Part shown: one piece after another, positions 1-9,560 of the stretch
How the letters are laid out: the number at the start of each line of letters is the position of its first letter
Position numbering within the stretch: position 1 is the first letter of the stretch
Source: Rhizobiales bacterium UBA3584
GTDB lineage: Bacteria; Pseudomonadota; Alphaproteobacteria; Rhizobiales; Devosiaceae
Reading direction: 5' to 3'
Assembly (NCBI GenBank): GCA_002375765.1
Contig: DFMV01000041.1
Location: 11,871 to 63,492 of the forward strand
DNA length: 51,622 nt
Position numbers and translations under genes: made by a program
Notes under the pieces: generated by a model
Database searches by the model: none
Told to the model about the DNA's origin: nothing
What the model saw: the letters and a program-made list of their open reading frames with translations, nothing else

Positions 1-1184
1 GTGAGCGGGCAGAGCACCTTGACCACTTCGTCACGGCCGCCCGAGGTCTCGATGATGAGGCCCTGTTCAAAGCATTTGGCGCAGATGTCGGACGCAACAT
101 CACCGTTTTCGGTGTTGATGCCCATCATCATGCCGCGGCCGCGCAGGGTCAGTTCGTAGCGCTTGGCAATGGCGCCGAGACGGGTCTTCAAATGCTCACC
201 CTTGGCCTTGACCGAATTGGCGAAGGCGTCGTCGCGCCAGAATTTTTCCAGCGCCACGCGGGCGGTGACAAAGGCATGATTGTTGCCCCGGAAGGTGCCG
301 TTGTGTTCGGCGGGCTTCCAGATGTCATGCTCGGGCTTCAAAAGCGTCAGAGCGAAGGGCAGACCCATGCCCGAAAGCGATTTCGCCTGAGTGATGATGT
401 CGGGGTCAAGGCCGAACTCTTCGAACGAAAAGAACGTGCCCGTGCGCCCGCACCCGGCCTGGATGTCATCGAGGATGAACAGCGCGCCGTGTTTTTTGGC
501 GATTGTCTGGATCTTTTTGAGCCATTCGCCCGACGCAGCGTTCAGGCCGCCCTCACCCTGTACGGGTTCGACGAGGATCGCGGCGGGGGCATCGATGCCG
601 CCCGACGGATCGTCGAGCATCTGCTCGAGCATATCGGCGGTATCGACGTCAGGACCGAAATAGCCCTCGAAGGGCGCGCGATGGACGCCATTGAGGTCGA
701 TACCGGCACCGCCGCGCTTGCCGGCATTGCCCGTCGCGGCGAGCGCGCCAAGGGTCATGCCATGAAAGCCGTTGGTGAAGGCGATCACATTGGTGCGGCC
801 GGTCACCTTGCGGGCCAGCTTGATGGCCGCTTCAACGGCGTTGGCACCAGTGGGACCTGTGAACATGAGCTTGTAGTCCATGCCGCGCGGCTTGAGGAGG
901 ATGTCCTCATAGGCCACGAGGAACTCTTCCTTGGCCTTTGTGAACATGTCCAGCCCGTGGGTGATGCCATCGGACGTGACGTAATCGACCAGAGCCGCCT
1001 GCATGTCGGGGTCGTTGTGACCGTAGTTCAGCGAGGAACAGCCGGCGAGAAAATCGATATATTCGCGGCCGTCGTCGCCGTAAATGATCGAACCCTTGGC
1101 CTTGCCGAAGAGTTTGGGAAAGCTGCGCGAATACGAGCGAACCTGGCTCTCGACGCGATCGAATGTTTCGTGTGTCGTAGTCAT
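1..1184 (-). CDS. ectB: Diaminobutyrate--2-oxoglutarate aminotransferase EctB (3' end outside window)
   Basis: PLP-dependent class III aminotransferase that converts L-aspartate-4-semialdehyde to L-2,4-diaminobutyrate, the first committed step of ectoine synthesis. The reading frame is open from ATG at 1184 to the window edge, giving about 394 residues; the family is usually about 420-430, so only some 30 residues are missing. Family landmarks are clear: near the N-terminus IDFLAGCSSLNYGHN, then MFTGPTGANAVEAAIKLARK, FHGMTLGALAATGN, EPVQGEGGLNAA, and the cofactor region LFILDDIQAGCGRTGTFF followed by TQAKSLSGMGLP, whose K is the expected PLP lysine. A Shine-Dalgarno AAGGAG lies about 10 bases before the ATG. 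It follows ectA by 178 bases in the same direction; ectC would be expected beyond the left edge. Confidence 0.95.
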   Translation of the reverse strand, partial: MTTTHETFDRVESQVRSYSRSFPKLFGKAKGSIIYGDDGREYIDFLAGCSSLNYGHNDPDMQAALVDYVTSDGITHGLDMFTKAKEEFLVAYEDILLKPRGMDYKLMFTGPTGANAVEAAIKLARKVTGRTNVIAFTNGFHGMTLGALAATGNAGKRGGAGIDLNGVHRAPFEGYFGPDVDTADMLEQMLDDPSGGIDAPAAILVEPVQGEGGLNAASGEWLKKIQTIAKKHGALFILDDIQAGCGRTGTFFSFEEFGLDPDIITQAKSLSGMGLPFALTLLKPEHDIWKPAEHNGTFRGNNHAFVTARVALEKFWRDDAFANSVKAKGEHLKTRLGAIAKRYELTLRGRGMMMGINTENGDVASDICAKCFEQGLIIETSGGRDEVVKVLCPL

Positions 1185-1228
1185 TGTGCCTTGTCTCCTT
1201 GTTTCTCTCGTATCGCGCTCCCGATCGC

Positions 1229-1249
1229 CAAAAGTGTCTTCCACTTTTG
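1229..1249. repeat. Perfect inverted repeat between ectA and ectB
   Basis: CAAAAGTG (1229-1236) and CACTTTTG (1242-1249) form a perfect 8-bp stem with a 5-base loop in the 178-base ectA-ectB gap. No T-run follows on the minus strand, so it is not a classic terminator. The AAAGTG/CACTTT core resembles the inner palindrome of the RIME-like element at 45144-45247, so this could be a degraded intergenic repeat or an mRNA processing hairpin. Confidence 0.55.
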
Positions 1250-1362
1250 CCGGGGACGCTTCGAGCGGGACGGCGGAATTTGGAATGAGCGGAATTCTTG
1301 CCTGCATGAGATCTGATGGCGCCGCCGGTCCGCAGTCAGTGGCGGCAGCGCCCCTTGTCTCT

Positions 1363-1923
1363 TTAGGCGGCAGAACGAACGGGCAGAGCCGCGCGCTCGA
1401 ACGGGCCGATGGTGACAAGAAATTCGGTGTCGTGCAGGCCGGCGAAATGGTCGTCGCGCTTGAAGTGCGGCTGACGGACCAGATCGGCATCCAGCGTCTC
1501 GGCAATCGACCCGAACAAGGCCCATGAGGGCTTGTTGTCCTTGGTGATGGTCGACTGAACCTGGGTGACGTCTGCGCAGACCTTGCGGGCAAGCACTGCA
1601 TTGATCAGGCGCTTGGCCATGCCTTTGCCGCGCGCCTTCTCGGCCACGCAGACCTGCCAGACGAAATAGGTGTCGGGATGCTCGGGCGGGATATAGCCCG
1701 ATACCCAACCGACGATTTCGCCGTCCATTTCAGCCAGCGCGCAGGTGGACGCGAAGTGGCTGCACTGGAGCAGGTTGCAATACATCGAATTGTCGTCAAG
1801 CGAAGTCGTATCGGCGATGAGCTGCCATACACCGGCGCCATCCTCGCGCTTGGGAGCGCGAATCTTGATGGATGAGCGCGGGTCGGCGCTGAGGTCCGTG
1901 TCGCTGACTGCTGCGAGTTTCAT
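1363..1923 (-). CDS. ectA: L-2,4-diaminobutyrate N-acetyltransferase EctA
   Basis: GNAT-family acetyltransferase that makes N-gamma-acetyl-diaminobutyrate from diaminobutyrate and acetyl-CoA, the second step of ectoine synthesis. The 186-residue protein has the typical EctA length. EctA-specific stretches are SLDDNSMYCNLLQCSHF near residues 40-58 and the motif VSGYIPPEHPDTYFVWQVCV near 75-94, followed by the acetyl-CoA loop EKARGKGMAKRLI. It is the first gene of the ect operon, divergent from ectR, with the shared 262-base promoter region holding inverted TTAG/CTAA motifs. Osmotic induction relieved by EctR is expected from the family; the sequence shows only the divergent arrangement and the candidate operators. 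Confidence 0.96.
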   Translation of the reverse strand: MKLAAVSDTDLSADPRSSIKIRAPKREDGAGVWQLIADTTSLDDNSMYCNLLQCSHFASTCALAEMDGEIVGWVSGYIPPEHPDTYFVWQVCVAEKARGKGMAKRLINAVLARKVCADVTQVQSTITKDNKPSWALFGSIAETLDADLVRQPHFKRDDHFAGLHDTEFLVTIGPFERAALPVRSAA

Positions 1924-1950
1924 GGGATGCCTCCATTTACGTTCACGCAG

Positions 1951-2123
1951 TTAGTTAGCTTGTTCAAACTAAATGTCAACCCTTGGAAATCGTTCCAAAT
2001 TTCCGTGTTATCCATTTTATCTAGCTATTTCAGCGACATATCGCGCTAAATGATAATTATTCAACGATCGCCTTCGCCTGGGGAAAGGTGGGATGGCTTG
2101 CCAAATTTGTTAGGTTTATCTAA
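1951..2123. promoter_or_regulatory. ectA-ectR divergent promoter with two MarR-type inverted repeats
   Basis: The AT-rich ectA-ectR spacer holds TTAGTT (1951-1956)...AACTAA (1967-1972), 10-base spacing, and TTAG (2110-2113)...CTAA (2120-2123), 6-base spacing. Both read GTTAG at the left and CTAAATG at the right. MarR proteins bind such short dyads, and EctR is known in other bacteria to bind the ectA promoter. One dyad lies close to each gene, which would allow EctR to repress ectA and itself. No experiment or alignment was possible here. Confidence 0.5.
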
Positions 2124-2185
2124 ATGAATTTGTCAAAACACCACAGGTTGGGGCTTGGGAGAGCCGGCAAGCAGAGGTAAAGACC

Positions 2186-2710
2186 ATGAACACACTCGTG
2201 CTGGAGCCAAACCGCGCCGTGCAAGCCCCGACAAAGACTGCGCTTTCGGCGCTGCGCAAAATCCTGCGCAAGACAGAGCTCAATTCGAAGGCGCTGATGC
2301 GCGAGACGGGGCTGACCCCGTCCCAGCTCATCTTCATGCAGTTGCTCGATGATGGCCTTGAACATACTGCCGGTTCGGTCGCGGCGCGCATGGGCATTAC
2401 CCAGGCAACGACAACCGCGCTGATCCACAAGCTCGAGGCGCTCAACATGGTGGCGCGCCGCAAGGGGCAGACCGACCGGCGACAGGTCTGGCTGAGCCTG
2501 ACCGAGAAGGGCCGCAAGATCCTCGAAATCGCGCCCGACGGCGCGCACGCGCAGTTTCACGACGCGTTTTCCAATCTCGAGGAATGGGAACAGCTCATGC
2601 TGATCGCGGCGCTGGAGCGGGTCGCTTCCATGCTCGATGCCGAGGACGACGCCGCGGCGGTCCTTGCATCCGATCCGGTGCTGGCTCCGCGTGCGGACCC
2701 AGGCGCCTAG
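2186..2710 (+). CDS. ectR: MarR-family regulator of ectoine synthesis, EctR
   Basis: Winged helix-turn-helix MarR protein of 174 residues; EctR homologues are this size and divergent from ectA. The DNA-binding region is visible as TAGSVAARMGITQATTTALIHKLEALNMVAR, split here as helix 2 (SVAARMGI), recognition helix (QATTTALIHKLE) and the wing ARRKGQTDRRQVWLSLTEKG, which carries the conserved D-R-R of MarR wings. Start ATG at 2186 is preceded by AGAGG 8 bases upstream. Its stop overlaps the stop of the convergent chemotaxis gene (2707-2710), so no bidirectional terminator fits between them. It probably represses ectA under low osmolarity; that role is inferred from family and position. Confidence 0.88.
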   Translation: MNTLVLEPNRAVQAPTKTALSALRKILRKTELNSKALMRETGLTPSQLIFMQLLDDGLEHTAGSVAARMGITQATTTALIHKLEALNMVARRKGQTDRRQVWLSLTEKGRKILEIAPDGAHAQFHDAFSNLEEWEQLMLIAALERVASMLDAEDDAAAVLASDPVLAPRADPGA

Positions 2711-4434
2711 AGCACCATGAAATCGTCGAACATGTCGTCGCTGGCCGGGGCGGCCGCGCTGGCCTCGGGCGGACCGAACAACGTGTCGTGCACCACGCGC
2801 TCGGCCTCCATCGTATAAAGACGGCGCAGGCCGGCGATAAGCCCGGTCAGTTGGGCCGACTGTTCGGAAGCTATCTCGTCCGGTGCCAGGTCGGCGATCT
2901 GCATCCTGATATCGTCCATGGCCTCTGAAAGCGCGCCAAGCCCGTCCAGCCCGTTTGCCGCCTTCTGGAGCAGGGCGATGACCCTGGTGCCGTCGGTGTC
3001 GAGGCTGGAGAGGGCGGTGGCCAGTTTCTGATCGAGCCCGGAGAGCAGTTCGAGAGCGAGCGTAGCGCCCTGTTCGAGGCCCCTGCCCTCGCCCGCGCCA
3101 TCGGTTGCCGTTGTGGCGCCGAAGGCATCGGCCAAAGCCGCCGACTGGCTCAACCAGTCGACAGCGCTTTCGGCGGCGACCACGGTTTCGCTGGTCAACT
3201 CACGCAATTGGGTTGCAATGACCGTGAGCGAGGCGCCGCGCGGACCCAATTGGGCGCAGCGCACGGCGGCATTGAGGCTGACGAGCCGCATATTGGCTTC
3301 GATGTCCTGGACCGCCTCGACGTGGCCGAGCAATATGCCCACCGTTTGCTGCACGGTTGCCGCTACCGCCTCGAGCTTGGCGCGTTCGGCTTCAAAATTG
3401 CCCAGAAGGGCCACTGCGGCCCGCAGCTGGTCGCTGAGGCTGGAAATGGCGGAGGATTTACCGGCATCGGAGCCATACTGCCCGCGGCTGCGGGTCATGA
3501 TGGTTTCGGCATCGGCGGCCAGCGCTGCAAGCGAGCGCTCGGCATCGTCGACCTCGCCCCCGAAATCGCGCGCCGTTTCGGCCAGCTGGGCCTGTTCGAG
3601 CGTGGCGATCGCGGCAAGCGCATGGGTGCGGTCTTCGGATGTGAACGCGATATCGAACACGGGCTCGCCCGAGAGAATTTCGGCGAGATGATGAAAGCCG
3701 GTTTCGATGTGTTCGAGCCGCTGGCGCGTGGCGTCTCCGACCTGAAGCGCCATGACCGCGTTGCCGATCTGACCGACGATCTGGCGGGACAGCCTGCTGG
3801 TTTCCGCGCTGCCTTCGACCGCCGATGCGCGCTGGCTTTCCAGGGCGCGCAACGTGGCGGCGAGGCGACCGGCAAGATCGGACAGGGTATGGGCGTGAGC
3901 CCCTTCGAAGCGGTTGCGCTGGCTGACGGCGGCATCGACTTCGATGACGAGCTGGCGATAGACCTGCGAAAATTCCTTGAGCGTGCGGGTGGCCGATTCC
4001 GAAAGCGTCGCGATATCGGTGGTGAACACATCGAAATCGTCGGTGTCCTCGGCAATGCTCGCGGCGGTCACACGCGCATTGATGGAAACGATGCCCATCA
4101 TCTTGATGGTTCGGTGCAGATCGGAGATCGGCAGATTGGCGGCGCGGACCACCTCGAACAGGCGTTCGAGACCGGCCCGTTCCTGCCCGAAGGCGTCAGA
4201 GAGCGCGGCGGCCCGGCTGGCCACCGCCTCGAGATGGCCGGTCGCTTCTTCGACCTCTGCGCCCCGCAAGGCGTCGGGGAGTGCATCGAAGAGCTTTATG
4301 AGCTTGTTGAGAAGGGCGGCGCCCTCGGTCAGGCAGCCGCCGACCGAAACGAAGGCGGTTTCTATCTTTTCCCGGTGCCCGGCCAGATCGGCGGCAAGCT
4401 GGTTTACGGCTGTGGGTGTGGCGGATACGCTCAT
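2707..4434 (-). CDS. Soluble MCP-like coiled-coil protein with CheZ-like motif
   Basis: Last gene of the che operon; its ATG overlaps the cheB stop by one base (TGATG). The 575-residue protein has no signal peptide or membrane segment and is almost entirely helical. Two segments resemble the chemoreceptor hairpin tip: residues about 106-160 (MMGIVSINARVTAAS then LSESATRTLKEFSQ) and about 376-425 (NMRLVSLNAAVRCAQLGPRG then IATQLRELTSET). Between them, residues 229-243 read ALQVGDATRQRLEHI; the D234-x-T-x-Q238 pattern matches the catalytic D-x-T-x-Q of CheZ phosphatase. An acidic C-terminal tail ends in DDMFDDFMVL. The operon has no cheZ, so a role in dephosphorylating CheY-P or scaffolding CheA/CheW arrays is possible but inferred. 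It could instead be a divergent cytoplasmic chemoreceptor. Confidence 0.75.
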   Translation of the reverse strand: MSVSATPTAVNQLAADLAGHREKIETAFVSVGGCLTEGAALLNKLIKLFDALPDALRGAEVEEATGHLEAVASRAAALSDAFGQERAGLERLFEVVRAANLPISDLHRTIKMMGIVSINARVTAASIAEDTDDFDVFTTDIATLSESATRTLKEFSQVYRQLVIEVDAAVSQRNRFEGAHAHTLSDLAGRLAATLRALESQRASAVEGSAETSRLSRQIVGQIGNAVMALQVGDATRQRLEHIETGFHHLAEILSGEPVFDIAFTSEDRTHALAAIATLEQAQLAETARDFGGEVDDAERSLAALAADAETIMTRSRGQYGSDAGKSSAISSLSDQLRAAVALLGNFEAERAKLEAVAATVQQTVGILLGHVEAVQDIEANMRLVSLNAAVRCAQLGPRGASLTVIATQLRELTSETVVAAESAVDWLSQSAALADAFGATTATDGAGEGRGLEQGATLALELLSGLDQKLATALSSLDTDGTRVIALLQKAANGLDGLGALSEAMDDIRMQIADLAPDEIASEQSAQLTGLIAGLRRLYTMEAERVVHDTLFGPPEASAAAPASDDMFDDFMVL

Positions 4435-5552
4435 CAGACATGTTCTCCGGGCCGGGCGGCCTTGTGGCCGAACGCCACGATTTCGTCGGCGATCCTGGCA
4501 AGCGGAAGGACCTGCCCGGCAGCGCCGCGCTGGATGGCTTCCTTGGGCATGCCGAACACCACCGAGGTCTCTTCGTCCTGGGCAATGGTGGGGCTGCCCA
4601 TCTCGCGCATTTCGAGAAGTCCGCGCGCGCCGTCGTCACCCATACCGGTCAGGATGATGCCCAGGGCGTTGTGGCCTGCCGTCTGGGCGGTCGAGCGAAA
4701 CAGGACGTCAACCGATGGACGGTGACGCGAGACGTGGGGACCGTCTGCGACCTTTACGGTGTAGCGCGAACCATTGCGCACCAGTATCATGTGGTAGTTT
4801 CCCGGGGCCAGCAGCACCTGTCCGGGCCGCACCAGTTCGCCATCCTGCGCTTCGCGGACCGAAACCGCGCAGCCGGCATCGAGACGCCGGGCGAAGGCGC
4901 TGGTGAATTTTTCCGGCATGTGCTGGACGATGAGGATGGGCGGGCAGGCCGCGGGCAGGGCTTCAAGGATTTCGCGCAACGCCTCAGTGCCACCGGTCGA
5001 CGCCCCGATCGCAATGATCGGTTCTGTCACGGGGATGCGCTCGATCAGGCTCTTGCGACGGGTCTCGGAAATGGCGGGCAGGATCGCATCGGCGGTGAGC
5101 TTGGATTCGACGGCGAGGGCCGGCGCCTGCTTTTTCATGCCGCCCATCTTGGCGTGGGCGGCGCCCTTGGCCGCATCGCAGATGCGCATCCGCGATTCAT
5201 TGAGGAACTGGGCAGTATCGACACGCGGCTTGGCCACAACATCGACAGCGCCCGCCTCGAGCGCCTGCATGAAGGTGTCCGAACCGGCTTCGGCCAGGCT
5301 CGAACAGATAACGACGGGGATGGGCCGCTGGGACATGATCTTGCGCAGGAAGGTCAGCCCGTCCATGCGCGGCAATTCGATGTCGAGGAAAATGACGTCG
5401 GGCACCTCCTGGCGGATGCGCTCGGCGGCGACATAGGGATCGGATGCCGTGGCCATGACCTCGAGGTCAGGGTCGGCGGAAATGATATCGCTGAGCGTTA
5501 AACGCACCGAGGCGCTGTCATCGATAATCAGAACGCGGATTTTTTCGCTCAT
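4434..5552 (-). CDS. cheB: Chemotaxis response regulator protein-glutamate methylesterase CheB
   Basis: Removes methyl groups from chemoreceptor glutamates (and can deamidate glutamine) when phosphorylated by CheA. The 372-residue protein has an N-terminal receiver domain with acidic pocket D11-D12 and phospho-acceptor D57 ([11 protein letters not shown]), a linker, and a C-terminal esterase with the catalytic triad visible as serine in [13 protein letters not shown], histidine in [14 protein letters not shown] and aspartate in [12 protein letters not shown]. Start ATG at 5552 overlaps the cheR stop as ATGA, so the antagonistic methyltransferase and methylesterase are translationally coupled. 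Cytoplasmic. Confidence 0.97.
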   Translation of the reverse strand: MSEKIRVLIIDDSASVRLTLSDIISADPDLEVMATASDPYVAAERIRQEVPDVIFLDIELPRMDGLTFLRKIMSQRPIPVVICSSLAEAGSDTFMQALEAGAVDVVAKPRVDTAQFLNESRMRICDAAKGAAHAKMGGMKKQAPALAVESKLTADAILPAISETRRKSLIERIPVTEPIIAIGASTGGTEALREILEALPAACPPILIVQHMPEKFTSAFARRLDAGCAVSVREAQDGELVRPGQVLLAPGNYHMILVRNGSRYTVKVADGPHVSRHRPSVDVLFRSTAQTAGHNALGIILTGMGDDGARGLLEMREMGSPTIAQDEETSVVFGMPKEAIQRGAAGQVLPLARIADEIVAFGHKAARPGEHV

Positions 5553-6451
5553 TGGGCCACGCTCCCGGCCTTCTGGAATACGGCGGGGGCCACCTGGCGC
5601 ATGGTCACCGAGGTGCCGATCATCGATTCCGAGTGGCCGAGAAGCAGATAGCCTCCGGGGCGCAAATGGCTCACCAAACGGTTGATGACGGCTTCCTGAT
5701 CGGGTTTTTCGAAATAGATCAGGACGTTGCGCAGCAAGATGATATCCACGTCCCGGTCGAAGGGATAGGTGCCATCCATCAGGTTCAGGCGCTGGAACCG
5801 CACGAGACGACGCAACTCGGGCACGATCCGCACCTCCGGCCGTGATCCGGCCTGGCGAGAGAACATCAGATAGCGGCTCTGCTTGGTTGGCGGTACGGGG
5901 GCGATCTGGTCGGCCGGATAGACGGCGCGACGGCCCTGTTCGAGAACGTCGGTGGAGATGTCGGTGCCGAGCAGGGCAAAGCGGAAATCGCGACGCTGGG
6001 CGCAGATGTCGGCCAACACCATGGCGGCGGTATAGGCTTCCGCGCCGGTCGAGCTTGCCGCGCTCCAGACCTTGAGCAGTGGCATGCGCTCATTGCGTCG
6101 GGCATCGAGGAGATTGGGCACCATCATCTTTTCCATGAGCTCGAAATGTTCGGGCTCGCGGAAAAAATCGGTCTTGTTGGTGGTGACGGCGTTGATGAGG
6201 TAGGGCAGCTCGCTCTCGAGTCCGCCCTGCCGGAACAGATGGTCGCCATAGGCCGAAAAACTGGTCAGCCCCAAGCCCCGTATCCTGCGGCGCAGCCGCC
6301 CTTCCACCATCAGGCGCTTGGCGGGCGGGAGCTTGATGCCCACTTCGCGGCCGATCAGCGCCGAAATGCGCTTGAAATCGGCTTCGCTGAGGCGGTCGTC
6401 GTCATCGATTGTGGTGTTGAGGCGGGCTAAGGCGGACAAAACTAACTCCAT
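5549..6451 (-). CDS. cheR: Chemoreceptor glutamate methyltransferase CheR
   Basis: S-adenosylmethionine-dependent methyltransferase that adds methyl groups to chemoreceptor adaptation sites. The 300-residue length fits. It has the N-terminal helical domain ([20 protein letters not shown]) and the SAM-binding domain with the CheR signatures [30 protein letters not shown] (the usual CSTGEEPY loop reads ASSTGAEAY here), [18 protein letters not shown] and [13 protein letters not shown]. The last of these ends the way CheR proteins normally do. Forty-two bases separate it from the upstream cheW. In this species the receptor pentapeptide NWETF for docking CheR is not present on the adjacent MCP. 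Confidence 0.96.
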   Translation of the reverse strand: MELVLSALARLNTTIDDDDRLSEADFKRISALIGREVGIKLPPAKRLMVEGRLRRRIRGLGLTSFSAYGDHLFRQGGLESELPYLINAVTTNKTDFFREPEHFELMEKMMVPNLLDARRNERMPLLKVWSAASSTGAEAYTAAMVLADICAQRRDFRFALLGTDISTDVLEQGRRAVYPADQIAPVPPTKQSRYLMFSRQAGSRPEVRIVPELRRLVRFQRLNLMDGTYPFDRDVDIILLRNVLIYFEKPDQEAVINRLVSHLRPGGYLLLGHSESMIGTSVTMRQVAPAVFQKAGSVAQ

Positions 6452-6493
6452 GGCGTGCGGCCGGCCGGGACTTCCGGCCAGCCGCAGGCGTAA

Positions 6494-6958
6494 TCACGCT
6501 GCGAGGATCGGCTGCTTGACGATGTCACCGAGCAGGCCATCGAGATCGAGCACCGTAACGAATTTGCCATTGCGGCGGCCGATGCCCGCTATGCAGTGCC
6601 CGCTCCAGCCGGCACTGATGGCAGGCGCCGGATCGAGCGTTTCGGCGTCGAGCACGGTGACCTCGAACACCTTGTCGGTGCGCAGGCCCAGCGTGACCGG
6701 TCCCTCCGGGCCCTTGATGGTCAGGACCACGATCCGGGTGTTTTCGGTATCGTTGGCCGGAGCCATGCCAAGGGTCAGACGCAGATCGAGCACCGGCACA
6801 CCCTTGCCTCGCACATCGATCATCCCGAGCAGATTTTCGGGCGCGCGCGGCAGGCGGGCTATGGGCAGCATGTCCAGAATTTCCTGGACCGTGGCGACCG
6901 GCGCCGCGAAGATTTCCTCCGCGACACCGAGCGTTACATACTGGATTTGCTCAGCCAT
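6494..6958 (-). CDS. cheW: Chemotaxis coupling protein CheW (second copy)
   Basis: SH3-like adaptor that links CheA to receptor arrays. It is 154 residues with the CheW fold signatures YVTLGVAEEIFAAPVATVQEIL, the receptor-binding loop LLGMIDVRGKGVPVLDLR, then RIVVLTI, LRTDKVFEV and the C-terminal IAGIGRRNGKFVTVLDLDGLL. It lies 14 bases after the mcp stop. The operon has two CheW proteins on either side of the receptor gene; they differ substantially in sequence, so a simple recent duplication is unlikely. A distinct partner for each (membrane receptor versus the soluble MCP-like protein) is a reasonable guess only. Confidence 0.93.
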   Translation of the reverse strand: MAEQIQYVTLGVAEEIFAAPVATVQEILDMLPIARLPRAPENLLGMIDVRGKGVPVLDLRLTLGMAPANDTENTRIVVLTIKGPEGPVTLGLRTDKVFEVTVLDAETLDPAPAISAGWSGHCIAGIGRRNGKFVTVLDLDGLLGDIVKQPILAA

Positions 6959-6972
6959 GGCTGCGCCCGGGC

Positions 6973-9066
6973 TCAGGCCGCGCCGCGACGGGAAAATTGC
7001 CCGTCCAGCTCGTCCTGGCCTTCGCCCAGATCCAGATCGAACCCGCCACCGGACGACGCCGGCGCCTTTGCGGGGGCCTTTGTCATGTGCGGGGCGCGGG
7101 CCATGATCTCGCGCTTGAGGTCGGGCTTGGCCGAAGGTGCCGAAACCGAGTTGGCGGGAGCGGGCACGGCATTGGCATCGATGCGGAAGTAACCGATCGC
7201 GGCCTGGAGCTGTTCGGCCTGGCTGGCCAGTTCCTCGGAGGTCGCCGACATTTCCTCGGCGGCCGAGGTGTTTTGCTGGGTGACCTTGTCGAGTTGCTGG
7301 ATGGCGGTATTGATCTGGGCCGCACCGGCATTCTGTTCGCGGCTGCCGGCCGAGATTTCCTCGACGAGTTCGGCAGTGCGCTGAATATCGGGAACCAGCT
7401 TGGAGAGCATTTCGCCAGCCGACTGAGCTGCCTTGACCGTATCGCCGGAGAGGGTCGAGATTTCGGCTGCGGCGGCCTGGCTGCGTTCGGCGAGCTTGCG
7501 CACTTCGGACGCCACGACCGCAAAGCCGCGGCCATGCTCGCCCGCACGGGCCGCTTCGACGGCTGCGTTGAGAGCAAGCAGATCGGTCTGGCGGGCGATT
7601 TCCTGGACCACCATGATCTTTTCGGCGATGGTCTGCATGGCGCTGACCGCGTTGTCGACAGCCTGACCGGAGGCGATGGCATCGGCCGCGGACTGGCGGG
7701 CGATCTTTTCGGTCTGGGAGGCGTTGTCGGCCGACTGCTTGATGGTTGCAGCCATTTCCTCCATGGACGCCGAGGCTTCCTCGGTCGAAGAGGCCTGTTC
7801 GGTCGCGCCCTGGCTGAGCTGTTCGGCGGTTGCCGACATTTCCTGCGAGCCAGCGGCGACGTTGCGGGTTGCGGAGGTGACCTCGGCGACCACTTCGCGC
7901 AGCTTGGCGGTCATGGCGTTCAGAGCCTTGATCAGATCGCCCACTTCGTCGTCGGACTTGTTGTCGGCGGTGGCGTTGAGATTGCCGTCGGCGACATCGT
8001 TTGCGAGACGCACGGCGCTGGAGAGGGCCCGAGAGATGGTAACCACGATCCAGATGGCGGCAAGCAGGGCGATGAGGGCGGAACCGACCAAAAGGCTGAT
8101 CAGCAGCAGCATCGAGTTCTCATAGAGTGCCTGCGCGTTGGCGCTTGCCTGAACCATGATATCGCGATTGCGATCGATCATGGCCTGCAGGATCGCATCT
8201 GCCTCGCGGCGCAGCACGCTGGCGGTTTCCAGCTCTTCCATGGCAAAATAGTCGCCGTTTTCGACGCTGATGGTCACGGCGCTGTCCATGGCAGCGACCA
8301 TGGCGTCATAGGCGTCGCGAGCGGCGTTGAACAACGCCATGTCCGACATCGGCATGGTGCGCTGCATGTCCGGGATTCGTTCGGCATTGGCTTGCACGCC
8401 GGTCAGATAGTCGGCGTGCCAGGTTTCCTGGAGCTCACGGTCCTGCGATGCGGCCAGAAGCACGTTGCGCTGCTGGCGGAACATGTCGGTGCCGGTCAGG
8501 AACATTTCGGTGGCGGCCCTGTAGGCCGGGAAGGCGGAAAGATCGCCAGCGTCGACCTTGCGCTGCAACGAGGTCCGAAGCGCGGCCATGGTCTCCTCGA
8601 ACACGCCAAGCGTACCGCTGCCGTCACTGCGGCTGACGCCGAGCGCGGCCGCATCGGAATTTTTGAGCGTCAACTCGGTCGCCCGGTTGACCGAGGCCCA
8701 CAGCTCTTCAAGCTTTGTGCCGAATGCCGGCAGCTGGTCGCGAATAACCACATCCTGGACATTGACATCGAGGGTGGCAAGACCATCGACCAGTTCGTCG
8801 TAGTCGCTGCGGATCGAGGCGACATAATCGTCCTTGACCGCGGGGTCGGTGGTCAGGATCTGGGCGCGGATGCGCGAGCCAAGGCTTTCAAGGCTGGTCT
8901 GCATTTCCGCCGAGGTGACCAGATTGGCCGAACGGACATTGACGATGGTTTCGAGCTCGGTGTTGAGCTGACCGAGATTTTGCAGGGCAATGAACATGCT
9001 TCCTGCCGAAAGGGCGACGACTACGCCGAAGACGGCCGCCAGTTTTGTCTTGATCGTTAGTCTCAC
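6973..9066 (-). CDS. Transmembrane methyl-accepting chemotaxis protein
   Basis: Chemoreceptor of 697 residues. TM1 spans about residues 7-29, followed by a large (~290 residue) helical periplasmic sensor region, TM2 at about 318-345, a HAMP domain ([20 protein letters not shown] onward) and a signalling domain whose hairpin tip reads [20 protein letters not shown] and [20 protein letters not shown] flexible tail rich in Ala/Pro follows; it ends QFSRRGAA, with no NWETF-type CheR tether. The start is GTG at 9066, overlapping the cheW stop as GTGA; it is chosen because it places the basic residues RLTIKTK right before TM1. The ligand is unknown. The long helical sensor domain suggests a four-helix-bundle type rather than a PAS or Cache domain. 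Confidence 0.94.
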   Translation of the reverse strand: MRLTIKTKLAAVFGVVVALSAGSMFIALQNLGQLNTELETIVNVRSANLVTSAEMQTSLESLGSRIRAQILTTDPAVKDDYVASIRSDYDELVDGLATLDVNVQDVVIRDQLPAFGTKLEELWASVNRATELTLKNSDAAALGVSRSDGSGTLGVFEETMAALRTSLQRKVDAGDLSAFPAYRAATEMFLTGTDMFRQQRNVLLAASQDRELQETWHADYLTGVQANAERIPDMQRTMPMSDMALFNAARDAYDAMVAAMDSAVTISVENGDYFAMEELETASVLRREADAILQAMIDRNRDIMVQASANAQALYENSMLLLISLLVGSALIALLAAIWIVVTISRALSSAVRLANDVADGNLNATADNKSDDEVGDLIKALNAMTAKLREVVAEVTSATRNVAAGSQEMSATAEQLSQGATEQASSTEEASASMEEMAATIKQSADNASQTEKIARQSAADAIASGQAVDNAVSAMQTIAEKIMVVQEIARQTDLLALNAAVEAARAGEHGRGFAVVASEVRKLAERSQAAAAEISTLSGDTVKAAQSAGEMLSKLVPDIQRTAELVEEISAGSREQNAGAAQINTAIQQLDKVTQQNTSAAEEMSATSEELASQAEQLQAAIGYFRIDANAVPAPANSVSAPSAKPDLKREIMARAPHMTKAPAKAPASSGGGFDLDLGEGQDELDGQFSRRGAA

Positions 9067-9560
9067 AATGCAGACCTTTCTTCTGATGCTGCAGCGGGCG
9101 AATTTCTATCGCCCGGTGTTTCAAATATCCGTTCCATGTCCGGGATGATGATGAAGCCGCCATTGCGCTTGCCGATGCCCTTGACGAATTCGGGCCTCCA
9201 GCGCATGCCGACCTTGGGTGCCTCTTCGATCGAGGCGGCTTCGATGTCGGTGACATCGTGGACCTTGTCGGCAAGGATGCCGGCAACGGTGGGCTCGCCG
9301 CCGATGTTGACTTCCATGACGACGATGCGGGTGTCCTCGTCAGGTTCGGGCCGTTCCATGCCGAACATCACGCGCAGATCGGCGAGCGGAACGACGCGTC
9401 CGCGCACGTTGATGAGCCCGCCCACAAAGGCAGGGGCATTGGGCACCTCGGTGATGGGCACGAGATCGAGAATCTCACGCACCTGGCTGGCCTCGACCGC
9501 AAAAAGTTCATCGTCGAGGCGGATTGTCAGGGCGTTCATTGATGTGGCCGGCGCGCTCAT
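9063..9560 (-). CDS. cheW: Chemotaxis coupling protein CheW (first copy)
   Basis: CheW adaptor of 165 residues. The ATG at 9560 overlaps the cheA stop as ATGA and gives the normal CheW N-terminus; the frame is open further upstream, but that extension is inside cheA and is not family-like. Visible landmarks are [57 protein letters not shown] and the C-terminal [20 protein letters not shown]. It couples CheA to the receptor encoded immediately downstream, whose GTG start overlaps this stop. Confidence 0.95.
   Translation of the reverse strand: MSAPATSMNALTIRLDDELFAVEASQVREILDLVPITEVPNAPAFVGGLINVRGRVVPLADLRVMFGMERPEPDEDTRIVVMEVNIGGEPTVAGILADKVHDVTDIEAASIEEAPKVGMRWRPEFVKGIGKRNGGFIIIPDMERIFETPGDRNSPAAASEERSAL

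Noticed and set aside
3208..4725. 505-codon plus-strand frame opposite the MCP-like and cheB genes
   Set aside because: Antisense shadow: low-complexity Gly/Arg/Asp-rich product with no family features, over two well-supported minus-strand genes.
6997..9060. 687-codon plus-strand frame opposite the mcp gene
   Set aside because: Mirror of a highly repetitive coiled-coil gene; composition and lack of motifs show it is not coding.
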